A DNA stretch of 64,000 bases from Piscicola geometra. Taxonomy: Eukaryota > Annelida > Clitellata > Hirudinida > Piscicolidae. Both the position numbers and the translations under genes were made by a program. A model generated the notes under the pieces. It did no database searches. It was given only the letters and a program-made list of their open reading frames with translations, and had not been told where the DNA came from. Positions 1 to 11,797 of the stretch are shown here, piece after piece. The stretch lies in NCBI GenBank assembly GCA_943735955.1, contig OX030960.1, positions 1,152,634 to 1,216,633 on the forward strand, given 5' to 3'. The first letter of the stretch is position 1. Each line of letters begins with the position of its first letter.

Positions 1-480
1 AAATTAAATTTAAAAAATAGTAAATTAATAAAAAATATATATATAAATTAAAAAACAGTAAATTAAGAAAAGAAAAGAAAGAAAATATAAAAAATAGTAA
101 ATTAATAAAAAAATAATAATAAAATATAAAAAATAGTAAGTAAATCAAAGAAAATAAATCAAAGAAAACAAATAAAATAGACAAAATAGTAAGTAAATCA
201 AAGAAAATAAATCAAAGAAAACAAATAAAATATTAAATTTAAAAAATAATGAATTTTGAAAATATTAAATTTTGAAAATATTAAATTGAGAAAATATTAA
301 ACTATCCAGCAAGTCAACATAACTCAAATCTCGATAATTTGAACTCTCCTCTTCAATTCCTCTGTAGAAAAAATCTCTGAATTTGTCAAGCTGAATGTCA
401 AAACACGATGATTTTTTTTTACTTTTTCAATAAGCTGCTTTTTAATTTTTCGACTTATTTTATCGATTCTTTTAGCAAAA
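1..480. repeat. AT-rich low-complexity sequence
   Basis: Runs of A/T with loosely repeated AAATTAATAAAAA and AATAAATCAAAG blocks. A segment of roughly 50 bp near 135-235 is present twice in tandem. No coding exon or transposon terminus is recognised here. Confidence 0.6.
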
Positions 481-539
481 AATTAATCAATAAAAAATTT
501 ATTTATTTTACAAAATATATGTTATACAAAACATTTTGC

Positions 540-1490
540 GGCCCGCTAAACTGAGCTCCACGGCCCACCACTTGAGAAACCGTGCCTTAGAGATCTTGCT
601 ATACCGTAAACCCTATGTATAAAGTGCACTAGCTTTTGAAAATTAATTCTAAAGTAAAAATTGCATTTTATACATATTTTTATTTGTTAAATATGATGAC
701 AAACACTCAAATTTCAAAGAATTCACGTATTTATTTATGGCTAGGAGAGACCGGGGCTGTATGTTAAAATTTTTACAAATGTTGTTATAAGTTCGTTATT
801 TATGTAACAATTATAATTTGTAAAAAAGTATGTACTAAAAATCTGTTGGTCACTAGTTAAAACACGAAAAAATGGGTTTTTATTAAAATTTATTGAAAAA
901 ATATATAATTTAGATCCTTTAGATCATTTAGTCCTAAATGTAACAAACAACTCCGTACACGTGAATGTTTTGAGCGTCAAATATGTAATTAAAATTAAAA
1001 AGGTTATATATTTTAAATTGTTGAAGTCCATAACCAAAGCCAGTTTATTGAAAAAAAGTATTAACGTTTGCCCGCTGGATGCTCTGCTTAGACTTGTAGC
1101 CTCATGAGTTTTAATTGAGAGGAAACCGTTTCGAGTAAAAAATTACTTAAACCAATCAGCGCCTGCCTTTTGAGCATAATTTCTTTTCAAAAACTTGATC
1201 TCGTTTTCACAAAATATTGATATCCAAGCTTTCTTACTTTTTTCCGTGAAAGACTATGGTAAAGTTTCGCTGCTTTTTCCTGCTTCTGCTTAGTAGCAAA
1301 AGCTTTTCGACTATGTTCAATGAACATTGTTCATTCTTCAACGACAAAATACTTTCGTTAAATTCTTTTTATACATTTTCAGATTCGATAAAGCATCATG
1401 AAGTTCAAGCCGTTTTAGGCAAAAACACTTTGGATTACAGGGCCCGCGCTGGGTCAAAATTTAGTGGGGCCAATTTTTTTTAAGTCCCAT
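540..1490. other. Probable transposon debris without a recognisable gene
   Basis: Around 540-595 a GC-richer patch reads, on the minus strand, as a 'GGTTTCTCAAGTGGTGGGCC' type terminus often seen at ends of hAT elements. Around 1440-1480 another GGGCCC-containing patch occurs. The only open frame (1256-1483) has no recognisable domain. I read this stretch as eroded hAT sequence, with low confidence. Confidence 0.3.
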
Positions 1491-1773
1491 GTATAATGCG
1501 CACTTATTTATTTTTAAACTCAGCCTCAATAAGCTCCTAGTCGGCTTCAAATCAATAAAACCCCCACATAATTTTTAGTTTTATTTGTATGAAGTGAGCG
1601 TTAAATCTTTTTTTAAGACAATGAAGAAAACATTTTTTTTATTTATTACAAGTTAAAAACACGGATTATAGCTATAATTTATAGAGAATCTTTTAGACAA
1701 ATATAAATTTAATGTTAAAAAAACTTGTTTATGCATATTCAAACTGATATAATTGTTAATTCATTATTATGCG

Positions 1774-2391
1774 TTATTTCTTATTCGCCCAAAGTTTGTA
1801 AATACATTTAAACTCCATTTCTTTAACTTCTTTATCTTCAATAGAGATATTCATTAGATTTTCTAAATTTTTTATATTTATACTCTTTCTCAAGTCAGAT
1901 TTTATTAAGTTTTGTCTACTGAATCCTCTTTCACACTCTACAGTTGATACTGGCGATAGTAACAATCGTTTGGCAGCTTCCGCTGATGCTGGATAAGAAT
2001 TAGAGTTTTTAATGGCCAAATTAGTTGTAGATTTCATGGTAGTGACTGACTTATTACCAGAGCTATGGCTGGCTCGAGTGAAATTAGCGAAGCTGAGTAG
2101 TTCAAGTTGTGAGCTCTCGATACCCACAGCCTCTAGGTACTTAGATACTGTTTCTATGTCTGAGTGTATTTTGGAAACTGAAATACTTGGATCAAAAACA
2201 TTGTTTGTTGCTGTTAATACAGACCCATCCTCGTTGTCTGAAAACCTACTATTGAGGCTTTTTATCATGCTTTCAACAAACTTTCTGCATACAGGCTTAG
2301 CTTCAGTCCTCTGTTTCACACTGTCTCGAATAGTGTGACCTTCATAATCAAAAATACACAGACTTATTGTTCGAATGACATGTACAAGCAT
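1774..2391 (-). pseudogene. hAT transposase C-terminal fragment (dimerisation region)
   Basis: The 205-codon open frame ends with the hAT dimerisation signature: the segment around VECERGFSRQNLIKSDLR followed by an LxNLMNISIE stretch. This is the conserved C-terminal part of hAT transposases and of domesticated ZNF862/KIAA1586-like proteins. The N-terminal BED finger and the catalytic RNase-H core are absent, so this is a 5'-truncated remnant. It lies head-to-head with a different hAT fragment at 2425. It could instead be the last exon of a domesticated gene, but no upstream exon is visible. Confidence 0.7.
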
Positions 2392-2424
2392 TTGGAATTC
2401 TATATATCCTTGCTTAGATAAACA

Positions 2425-3015
2425 GTGTATATGAATCGAAAGCCCAGGCGTATCTTAAAGAGCCTAGAATCAACAAAACACCCAATATATTGGCATTGCA
2501 GTCAATATTCATGTCTTGAGTCTGCTGCTCAAAAATACTTATCTGCACCCATAACAAGTGTGGCTAGCGAGCAACTATTTAGTTCTGCAGGGCAAATCTA
2601 CGCTGATCATCGCAGCAACCTTCTTGGTGAAAATGTTTAAAAATAGTTATTTCTTGCTTACAATATTCGTTTGTTTAGATTTAATTATTAAACAGAATTG
2701 TCATCATTCAATACTATTTTTTGATTTTAATAAACAGTTACTTATTTAGACCATTTTTGTTGTTGAACAACTTTTATTTTGTGGCTTAAAGTATACGCTT
2801 GTTTGGATTTACTTATTAAACTGACATTATCATCGTTAAATATTATTTTTTTATTTTTAATAAAAGTTGGCAAAATTTTCGGTTTCGGCTTCGGTTTCGG
2901 TCAAAAATCTGATTACAATTTCGGTTTAATTTCGGTTTCGGCCGAAAATTGAATTTCAATTTCGGCATAATTTCGGTTTCGGCCGAAATGAAAAGATCTG
3001 TTTCGGTTGGTCTCT
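2425..3015 (+). mobile_element. hAT 3' end: dimerisation fragment plus TTTCGG subterminal array
   Basis: The frame at 2425-2640 contains the hAT C-terminal pattern (YLSAPITSVASEQLFSSAG then a DHRSNLL segment), as in zinc-finger BED-type transposases. It is closed by a premature TAA where the conserved helix should continue. Beyond it, 2876-3005 carries many copies of TTTCGG and its palindrome TTTCGGCCGAAA. The unit ends near 3015 in GGTTGGTCTCTAA, a plausible TAGAGACC inverted terminus. Arrays of short subterminal motifs are typical hAT transposase-binding regions. The 5' part is missing. Confidence 0.65.
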
Positions 3016-3638
3016 AATTTCCATTAAATACAAATAATAATTGAAATATAACAAAAAAATCAAATTCTTGAAACTTACTAATGTCTTCCAAAAAAGAAAT
3101 AAGCATATAAATTTTTTTAGAACTTGAAAAATACTGTTTTTATTGAAGGTTAAGGTTGAATCAAGGATAATAATTTAATTTTTATATGTTTTTTTATTCA
3201 TTTATTATAAAAGTTATTAAGCTTGTAACATACCAACCTCTATAACATTCAGTCCCGGTCGCTTTTTGCATCAAAACTCATTATCAAAATTTAAAATAAT
3301 TCCCGCAAGAAAGAAACAGTATCAGCTAATTAAACTATGTTTGAAACTACAAAGATAAAAGGAATTCATCCAAATGTTCAGTTAGAGGTTAATTGAACTG
3401 TTATTTAATCCTAAATTTAACTAAAAGGTTTAATGGTTAACGAAAATTGTACATTTGTTAATAATGTTTTAATGGATTAATGATTTTGTGCCCAATATTG
3501 TTTGGTCTGTATAGCACAATATATCATCCACAAACCATTTTAAACAATTTTTTTAAGCAAACGATTTTAATCCCATAATGTTAATTTGATAAGTTCATTT
3601 TTGAAATTCTAAAGTACCATAAGATGAAAAATACTCAC
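3016..3638. other. AT-rich spacer downstream of the last visible MATH exon
   Basis: No exon of the minus-strand MATH gene could be recognised here even though its exon at 3639-3781 ends with a donor in phase 2. The next exon is therefore either short and unrecognised, displaced by repeats, or outside the window. Confidence 0.4.
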
Positions 3639-3781
3639 CTCAGAATGTCAAGTTCTTTGAACAAAAAGTCATATTTAGGACCAGACCTCTCTGAATGGGC
3701 GGTAGATTGGACCGATAAAAAGTCCACTTTTACCACGATCTCTTCGTTTTCGTTTAAGAAATTGTTAGGCTTTGTTGTCAG
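3639..3781 (-). CDS. MATH-like gene exon 4
   Basis: Acceptor CTCAG, donor GTGAGT in phase 2. It encodes LTTKPNNFLNENEEIVVKVD and onward, which supplies the GYL-type closing strand missing from exon 3. Confidence 0.6.
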
Positions 3782-5425
3782 CTGAGAAAAGATGATAATT
3801 CATGTTTGAGTAACAAAGTTATACATTATTATTTACACTTATTCTATCTTTTTCCAAGGTGAAACTTATTAAGGAAACTGAAACCTGTGCAAACTCTACT
3901 GCGAAACTGAGCAAGCAGCCTTTGTCCTCATTGAAGTTTGAGAAGTATGTGGTAGTGGGCACGTTGTTGTTGCAGTGGAGGTCCTTGCATTCGTTCAAGT
4001 CATGAGACATGATGTGGCAGTGGATAGTGGTGATAGTGGTGCCATTGTTGGGAAAATGGTAGATGCCTTGGTCAAAAAAGAGATTGACGCAAAAAGGAAG
4101 AAAGGATTCCTTGGCCAGACTCAACCTCCATTGGTTGCCCAAGTGGTCTTGAAAGATCTGGTTGGGTGCCTCTGAGAGCTGGGAAAAGCGGTGAGGAGAA
4201 GAGCTCTTGGAAGATGGACCTTTGTAGTAAGGACTGCCAGCCCTGGGAGAAAATAGGTTTCGGCCAGAATAGGCAGGCTGACGCTTGGTAGATGCTGCAA
4301 TGGTGCAAAAGCGGTGAACGTGCAAAGGTACAAGCTTGTAAACACACAGATTAATAATTTCCACTGCCACTTCTACTTCTTTTAGTCTGTCTGCATTCTC
4401 AATTGGCGACGATAGGGTTTTTCCAAAACCATCATATCTGGCTCCGTCTCCAAAATCGTAGTTGAGAAGTTCGGTGGCTTGTGTGGAAAGAAAAAGGATG
4501 AATTGAAGCTGGAGAGTGACTGACTGCGGAGAGCCATCTTGCAGGTAGAGGTAAATGGCAGGAAGACCATTGTTGTTGAGTTTTTTTAGGTAAAATCGGA
4601 GAAACCAGCGGTGGTTGGCGAAATGGAAGCTGTTCGAATCAAAGTACACTCCATTGGGGTTTTTTTTGTTGCGATTCTTGCTTGAGGTGTCAATGATGAT
4701 CTGAAAACGAGTGAAACTTTCCATCATTCTAACTTCAATCAAAGCTCTTTTGCCAGTGCTATCCAGGTAGCCGTTACTGGCGTCCAATAAGCTTTCCAAA
4801 AGCATTATTTTGGACTTTCCGAAGAGCGGCTGTTGACTAGAGAACTGATGGTTGTTAGAAGAAAAAGATATGTGGTTACTACTATGATGGCAGACAAGTG
4901 AGAACGAAAACTTGGTTTTGACACTGATGCAAGAAGATAGGTCCTTCAATTTGAGATAGAAACCTGGAAAAAAATAAATTACATAAAATTCTCGATATGT
5001 AAAGTGTGGTTCCAATATATTTAACCTTTCAACATCACAAAATATATAAACCTAAGCACAATAAGCAATTTCATGATAAAAAGTTAAGATAAATACAACA
5101 TTTTATTTAAAACGAGCAAGCACCACCAATGCAGTTCTCCTTGAGGACGCACACAACACTCCACGAGTGACCTGCATGCTTGAACTCTTCTCCTTCAAGC
5201 GACTTGATAAGCCCTTTTAGCGTGTGAACCTGGTCATTTGGTGAAGTATATCAGAAATAATATATCTGAAAAGTAAAGTAGTTTTAACGAAATTCTATGG
5301 AGATTTTAATATTCAAGAATTCTTCTGGAAAATTTCAGTCTACACACCTGGTCAAGAGAGAAGATGAAGAGATGGTTGTTTGCTTGGGTATCAGGCACAA
5401 CCACTCGCTGCAGTGTGAGGCTCAT
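3639..5425 (-). CDS. Tandem MATH/TRAF-like domain protein (5' part, four exons)
   Basis: I assembled four exons on the minus strand: 5425-5348, 5229-5127, 4963-3837 and 3781-3639. All joins are GT-AG and keep one frame for 483 codons plus two bases. The ATG at 5425 opens the first exon (MSLTLQRVVVPD). The protein shows repeated MATH-like features: an F-x-H-x-G-x-x-W-x-V segment (about residues 45-55), a GFYLKLKDL strand, a GYLDS...LIEVRMM end, then a second unit with HRWFLRFYLKK and LPAIYLYLQDG, and a third with LGNQWRLSLAKE and a FLNENEEIVVKVDFL end. MATH domains are beta-sandwiches that bind peptides, often in ubiquitin ligase adaptors and TRAFs. No BTB, RING or protease domain is visible. 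The gene cannot be named, and it is probably incomplete at its 3' end. Function is inferred from the fold only. Confidence 0.65.
3837..4963 (-). CDS. MATH-like gene exon 3 (large)
   Basis: Acceptor TTTTTTCCAG. 1127 bases carry the end of MATH unit 1, all of unit 2, a Ser/Pro/Gly-rich linker (SPRAGSPYYKGPSSKSSSP) and most of unit 3. The donor GTAAAT in phase 0 cuts four codons before a stop that would otherwise follow. Confidence 0.65.
5127..5229 (-). CDS. MATH-like gene exon 2
   Basis: Acceptor ACCAG, then VHTLKGLIKSLEGEEF and HAGHSWSVVCVLKEN. Donor GTGGTG in phase 1. The W-x-V strand is the usual MATH core strand. Confidence 0.6.
5348..5425 (-). CDS. MATH-like gene exon 1
   Basis: 26 codons from ATG (MSLTLQRVVV), ending LDQ before a GTGTGT donor. 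It could have further 5' exons, because an AG just inside the exon offers an alternative acceptor. Confidence 0.55.
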
Positions 5426-5429
5426 AGCG

Positions 5430-6090
5430 TTGTTGATGTTTTAATGTTTTACAATTTAAATGTCCGATGCAGTTGTTGCTGTTGTTTATGCAGTCATTTA
5501 TGCGAATTGAATGGTAAAAACTGTATAACTCTGATAAACAACCACGATATTCACTTTATATTTTATATAAGTTTTCAATTCTATGAATAAGTCTCAAGTT
5601 TGGATGAATGAATACTCGTAATAGTCATTTCATTATTGAGGAATCTGTAACACAATCCCACTTGACAAGACATTTACGCACGGACTTTATTGGCTCAAAG
5701 GCTAATTATATGTGCGCATATTCCTTTGACATTCTATTTATTCGGTTAGTTGTCTCAAAGAAAAATGAATGAAAAAAGATAAAACAAAAGAAATAATAAT
5801 TTTAATAATAACAATAATCAATAACAACAAAATACAATAGCATATTGGGAACGCTTCTCATTATTCTGCCTAGCACACCTGTTTATGTTCGTTCTCTAAA
5901 TGGAGAATTTTTTGATAGAAATCACAATTATAAGCACATAAAGTTTATAACGTTTTTGTTCTCTCTTATTCCTTGGTGAGAAATCATTGAATTATTTTTT
6001 TTTATTGAATAAATTTCTTGTGGAAAAAGCTCACCCACAATTATAAGTTAAATTTATTATGCATGCGTATTTAAGGTTATAACTTTTATA
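5430..6090. other. AT-rich upstream region of the MATH-like gene
   Basis: No exon or transposon end recognised. It should hold the promoter of the minus-strand gene if the ATG at 5425 is the true start. Confidence 0.3.
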
Positions 6091-6310
<220 letters not shown>

Positions 6311-6507
6311 TCGATGATAATTTTCTTAAAAGTAAGGAAATAAATGTCATTCTAATTAATCTTCAAAAATGTCTCTCATCACACGAAATCTTTAAAATAT
6401 TATAAAAAGCCTTGCATACTCTTTTCATTACTTTTGAACAAACTTTCAATGATATATGACACAGGAAATTAAGTATCTGATAAAAAGTTAAAAAGTTATA
6501 ACCTTAA

Positions 6508-8294
6508 CCCATTAACGCATGACTCAAAGGAATTAATTAATTTTTTTACATTTTATTGAAAAACTGATTCTAAAAAATAAAATCAAAAAATTAGTCTGAA
6601 ATATTTTATACAAAAAAAGTTATAATGAAAATAAAAAATGTCCTTTAAAAAGGACACTATGCATTGCTACTGACGGTAATCACGATTCATGGTAGATGCT
6701 GAAGCACTCCAAATGTAAAGCTACATTACATTCAAGGCATTTCTTTTCCACTTTCTTTCCACATTGCTTGCATTATTTTTTGGCCATCTTCAATTTTACC
6801 AATAAAATGATCTTTTCCATCGTATCGGACATCTGCAACACGCTTTTAGCTAAATTCATGGATTCTTTTTTTTCTTTTTTGATCTGTTTGAAACCATATG
6901 AAAAAATTATAAATATTTCAGTATAACATGGAGTGTCTTTTGGTAAGCATTTTATTAGTTTAGATACCACCGATCCACCAAGTCCTAATTCGCTATTGAA
7001 CTCTTCCGAGGCTCCTTGATACGGGTAACAGTTTACCAAATACCCAAGCCTATTATTTAGGCACCAAACTTTATATCCAAACCTTATGGGTTTTCCTCTG
7101 ATAAACTGTTTTGATGAATGCCTTCCATAATATGGAACCATTGATTCATCAATCGCCAAATGACATTCTTTGGGCCAAAATTTGAGAAATCTTTCATTCA
7201 TAGCATCAAATAATGGACGCACTTTGGCCATCTTGTCTAACTTATTAATTTTCTCGTTGTCATTGCAATGCAAATATCTTAATAACTCTTCAAATCTGTT
7301 GACAGTCTTACAGCTAGATTGTGTACATCGTCGCTCTGTTCCCAGTACATCCTGCGGTTGGCCAAAGGAACATAACCTGAAAGCATGAGTAAAGCCAGCA
7401 CCACTCTATATTCATTTTCAGTAGCATTCAGCTGTTTTAGTTTTTGGCTGTCATATAAATTTGACATGTCTGTTATTAGCTTGATGACTGGTACATCCAA
7501 AAATAAATTAACCAATGTGAGAGGAGACATGTTTTCTAAATTTGGTTTGTTCTCTGAACTATTATCTGCCAATAATCCAGTAGTAATGTCTTTTTTGGTC
7601 CATCTCCGATCAATTTTACTTTTTTTTAGCTGGCCTTTTCACAGCAGTTTCTTCTCTAATTATAGTGGTTTTCTCTTCCCCAATTTTGGAAATTACTATT
7701 TCTGCTTCTGCATTTAGCTGGTTTCTTGATAAATTATCTAGGGTACCTTCACCATCTTCGGGTCCACTATCCTCATCAGAGCAGTTTGGGTCAGTAGGAG
7801 GAATAATGTCTATATCTGCTGAAAAGAAATCATTGTCATCTTCCAAAATACTAATGACTTCATGAAGAGCGAATCTGAAAATAATTGTTTTTACCATCAG
7901 TATTACTGCATAGCGTCCTTAAAAAAGGACACTCAATAAAACACAGTTTTTGGAAATAATATTACATGTAAAATGAAATTTATTTTAAAATAAGATATAA
8001 GAATGAATAACAATAAAATAATGTTATAAATTATGAATGGTAGACATTAAATAAAATTATAAATAATTTTTTTTCATGAGCCATGACAAAAACACAAAAA
8101 ATTTAGTTATCGCCTCGAAAAATCAGAATATCGAAACAATCTATCAATTTCAAATCACCAAAATTTTTTTAAACAAAGACTTCAGTTTATATAGAACAGG
8201 ATTAGTTGCAAAGATAATAAATATAATCAAGATAACTATTATAAAAAAAACTTTTTATTGCTGTCCTTAAAAAAGGACAGTATGCGTTAATGGG
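6508..8294 (-). mobile_element. piggyBac element copy 1, TTAA-flanked
   Basis: Flanked by TTAA at 6504-6507 and 8295-8298. The ends are CCCATTAACGCAT and ATGCGTTAATGGG, so the termini show the CCC...GGG and TTAA duplication diagnostic of piggyBac. Internal and subterminal palindromes of the type GTCCTT-A(n)-AAGGAC occur near 6640, 7920 and 8262. It contains a broken transposase gene on the minus strand. Confidence 0.9.
6680..7897 (-). pseudogene. piggyBac transposase pseudogene, copy 1
   Basis: The acidic N-terminus starts at 7897 (MVKTIIFRFALHEVISI). It is followed by the DDE_Tnp_1_7-type core with LAIDESMVPYYGRHSSKQF (first catalytic Asp). At the end lies the Cys-rich C-terminal finger (CKQCGKKVEKKC...LHLECF..YHE) closing at 6680 in another frame. 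The stretch that should hold the second and third catalytic Asp is missing after the LPKDTPCYTE segment. A 10-bp deletion near 7305 relative to copy 2, and other breaks, split the frame. It is not expected to make active enzyme. Confidence 0.85.
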
Positions 8295-8298
8295 TTAA

Positions 8299-9834
8299 GT
8301 AAGCCTATTTCAAAGATTTTGTTTGTGGGAAAACTTTTTTAAGAATCATTCAGAATAAGTTTCATTTTCAATATTTTCAAGCAAATTTTCATCAATATAT
8401 AATACAAAAAAATAATTATTTGCTAAAAATTTAAAGTCATAACTCTAATGCACATCTTTCAAAATTTAAAATAAATATTTTAACAACGATAAAATTTAAA
8501 TCTTATCACAAGATATAGACAGACCCCTACGATGTTTATGTTTACGAGTCTTATTGAAATGTATCCCCATAGATATCTTACAAACAAGTAGTATATGTAT
8601 ATATATATATATATATGTATGTATATGTATATATATATATATTTATATATATATATACTATATCTATGTGTATCCCATTTTTTGGTTTTGTAATTGTTTA
8701 AAAAGTTATGGCACCCAAAAAACATTAATAAATAAATAAAATGACTGCACCAATTTTGATAAATTTGGAATTAATTTAGTGTAAAGTTTTGCAAATTAAT
8801 TTTTTATAAAATCTTTTTCAAATCACATTATTTTTAACTGTCTCATAGAAGCGCTTTTAAAAGCGAATAAATTATTTTTAAAAGATTGATGGGCAAATCT
8901 CAAGTCGAATCTTTATGTATCAATCTCAAATTATTTTTTTATGATTTGAATCCTGAGACACAAATCTCAAACCGACTCTCAAGTTTTCAAATTGGATCTT
9001 TATATGTTCAAATCTCAAATCGAATCTTCAAATCTTTAAATAATAATTGTTTGAAAATTATTTTTCAAATATAGACAGTAATATTCACTTCTTCAATGAA
9101 ATGTGTGTGAAAAGTAAAAAATTAAAATTATTGAAATAGAAACAAACATAGAGATTTTATTCTTCTAAAGCTAATTAGGTTTAAATTAGGGGTTGTGCCC
9201 ATAAATATTATTTTATAATATAAATATTATTTTATAGTTTAATATTAAGAGAAAACTCATTGTGATAATTATGAAAATTTTCACCTACCCTCCTTTTTTC
9301 TAACTTTATACAGAGGAGATCCAAGGTGGAATGCATCGGGAGCACGTGCGCCCCGCCAACCTAGGGCTAATTTTTTAAAACAAAATTTACTATTTTTAAT
9401 TTATAATTTAAAAAAATACTCTGACCCGACAGCTAAAGAAAACATTTTTCTTTTATTTTTCCGCTATTTGTGAGATGTTATGAAATTCTTAACAGAAGAA
9501 ATGTTTTAAAAAATATTTTTGTAATGATTTATTTTTCTTTTATAAAGTTGTTTCAATTCAATGACATGTAATGTATGTTCACGTTTTTAATTTATAGCTT
9601 AGTGGCTCGTTTGGCAATTTACAAATCTTTCATCCATATTGAATGCCAGATTGTAAATATTATATATTTAATTTACTTTTAAATGTGCCTCAATAAGACA
9701 TATTTAAATAAAAATGCAAAGCATTAAAAAAACAGCTCATATTCGATCCGGCGGTTAATGCTAGATAGTGAAGCCGAGTTGTTTCCAATGAACACTATCA
9801 TAGGCGCCGACTCAAGCCCTCCCAATATTCGGTT
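8299..9834. other. AT-rich spacer with a TA/TG microsatellite
   Basis: An ATATGTATATAT-type microsatellite spans about 8592-8665. Near 9310-9370 a GC-richer patch (GGGAGCACGTGCGCCCCGCC) looks like an eroded transposon end. No gene recognised. Confidence 0.35.
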
Positions 9835-10711
9835 TAGTTTGGAAATCTAATAGACAAATTTCCAATGTTTAAATAGCTGTAAGGTAACAAAACGGCATTG
9901 CTAACAGGCAAAATAAGATACTTTAAATTAATAAGATTTTTTTTCATATTAGTTTTGATTAGAGAGTTAAGAACCATGCAGATCTTTTGACTTCTATAAT
10001 ATTACTAGTAAAACATTTTGCTGATGACTTTTATTGCTCTGACCAAAAAATAAAGCTAAAACTTTTTATTAAACAATTTAGCATAATATTTCTGAATTTT
10101 TATAATATTTTTTAGTTAAATAAAGTGGTTTCATCTATTTTTTAGGATTACGATGGATTCGGTAATTGTTTATGTATATAAATAAGAATATCAATTTTAA
10201 TAATTTTAATGTGAACAGATTTGACATTATGAATAAAATTATTATTAATTACTCAAAAAAGTATTCATAAAAGAAGTAAAGAAGCCTTCTTTATTGTTTA
10301 TTTTACGATATATCTCGCCTCAGATAGTTTGCTGAAATATATACCAGATTTGACATTACTGAGTAAAATTATTATTAATTACTCAAAAAATTATTAGTAA
10401 AAGAAGTAAAGAAGCATAATTTATTGTTCATTTTACGATATATCTCGCCTCAGATAGTTTGCCGAAATATATATCGTGAACTATCATATAACTTAAAAAA
10501 AATATGTAAAAAAAAGAAGTAAAAGAAGCCTCAGTTATTGTTCATTTTACGATATATCTCGCCTCGGATAGTTTGACGAAATCTAAAATAATATGGCCGC
10601 TTCTTGTTATTATTAGAAACCTCAGCTGATTCAAGAAATAAATAAACATTGCCACCAGCTGTTTTTATATTGCTCTGTCTATGCTTCCGAGTACAATTTC
10701 CAAAGTATCCC
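9835..10711 (+). mobile_element. Foldback repeat family A, copy 1
   Basis: Shares long stretches with 35.6-38.0 kb. Its 10220-10570 part holds three tandem units of about 130 bp, each containing ACGATATATCTCGCCTC and ATAGTTTGC. The right end is an inverted terminal segment (CTTCCGAGTAC...CCAAAGTATCCC). No open frame, so it is non-autonomous. Family assignment unknown. Confidence 0.6.
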
Positions 10712-11574
10712 CCAATATTCAATCGCTCGAGCTTCCAAAGTGCTGAGCTCCCCCAATATTTTGCTATAAAAATTAAAAAATTTTCAGTTGAAATACTTAA
10801 ACAACTGATTTTTGTTAAATAAATATTTTAATAAAATGTAAAAATATTTCCCTTAACTTTATATACCAATTTTCATATTTATTTGAGATTTGTATACCGC
10901 AATTCAAACAGTATCTTTGAAATCTTTGTGTAGTTGACTTACTTCAACTTTTCATTGTTTGATAAGCTCAGGGGTCGCACCGAGTCGCACCATCACCATG
11001 GGAATGAAAAGTATTATCGGGAAAAAGTCGGAAACCAGCCCGACCTCTGAATAATTCATATGGCAGCATGTCTGTTGCATCCCCGAGTACAAAGGAATAA
11101 CATTAAAAGAGTTTGGGATAGAAAAAAATAAATACCAAGACTTTCATTAGAGAAAATTTAATTCCATTTTGTACAGCCAGACCAAGATGCAGTGCCGTTG
11201 ACCAATAAAATAAATGATGGTTATTTAGACCTATTATGTTAGTTTTTATAACGTAAAAATTATAATTACAATTTTTTTACTATAAAATTTATACGAATGA
11301 TTTTATTTGTGCAGTTGTGGAGAATAAATATGTTGTCAAAAAACATATTTATATCATTATTGAGGAATTAATAAAAATGAGAAAGAAAAAAAATCAGAAG
11401 AGGATGAATTTTACAAATATTCACAATTTCGTTTCACCAAAATTGAAGATTATAAAGATTTTTAATTTATTGGATTGCTTTTGGCTAGCTATTGGAATAA
11501 ACTATTGGAATAAACGGTTTTGGGTATAATATATTAAAATTTATGAATCTTAAGTTAAAATAAAAATTAAATTT
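10712..11574. other. Unassigned spacer
   Basis: AT-rich, with one GC-richer patch around 10970-11045 that includes two GTCGCACC words and a CCCGACCTCT reminiscent of the GGGAACGGG-type hAT terminus at 14.8 kb. No exon seen. Confidence 0.3.
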
Positions 11575-11797
11575 AATTAATTAGAATGTTTTTTTGCGAA
11601 TGTTGGTTGTTTTGAATCTGTCAAGGAATGGCCGAAGCAGACCAAGATGGCCGGAAGGAATCAAGTAAGCTGCGACATAAAGGAGAAAACCTTCCATAGC
11701 AGCAGCAGTTCCACTTTTGGCAAGGACTTCTTTTTCACCCTCTATCGCAGCCTCGGCACCAGTGACAAGACAGAAAATTGAGAATAATGATGATTGT

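Noticed and set aside
3819..5015. Single-exon 398-residue gene starting at 5015
   Set aside because: The first codons are intronic; a clear acceptor at 4964 and upstream exons in the right phase give a better model.
8480..8739. Tyr/Ile-rich short frames
   Set aside because: Translations of a TA/TG microsatellite.
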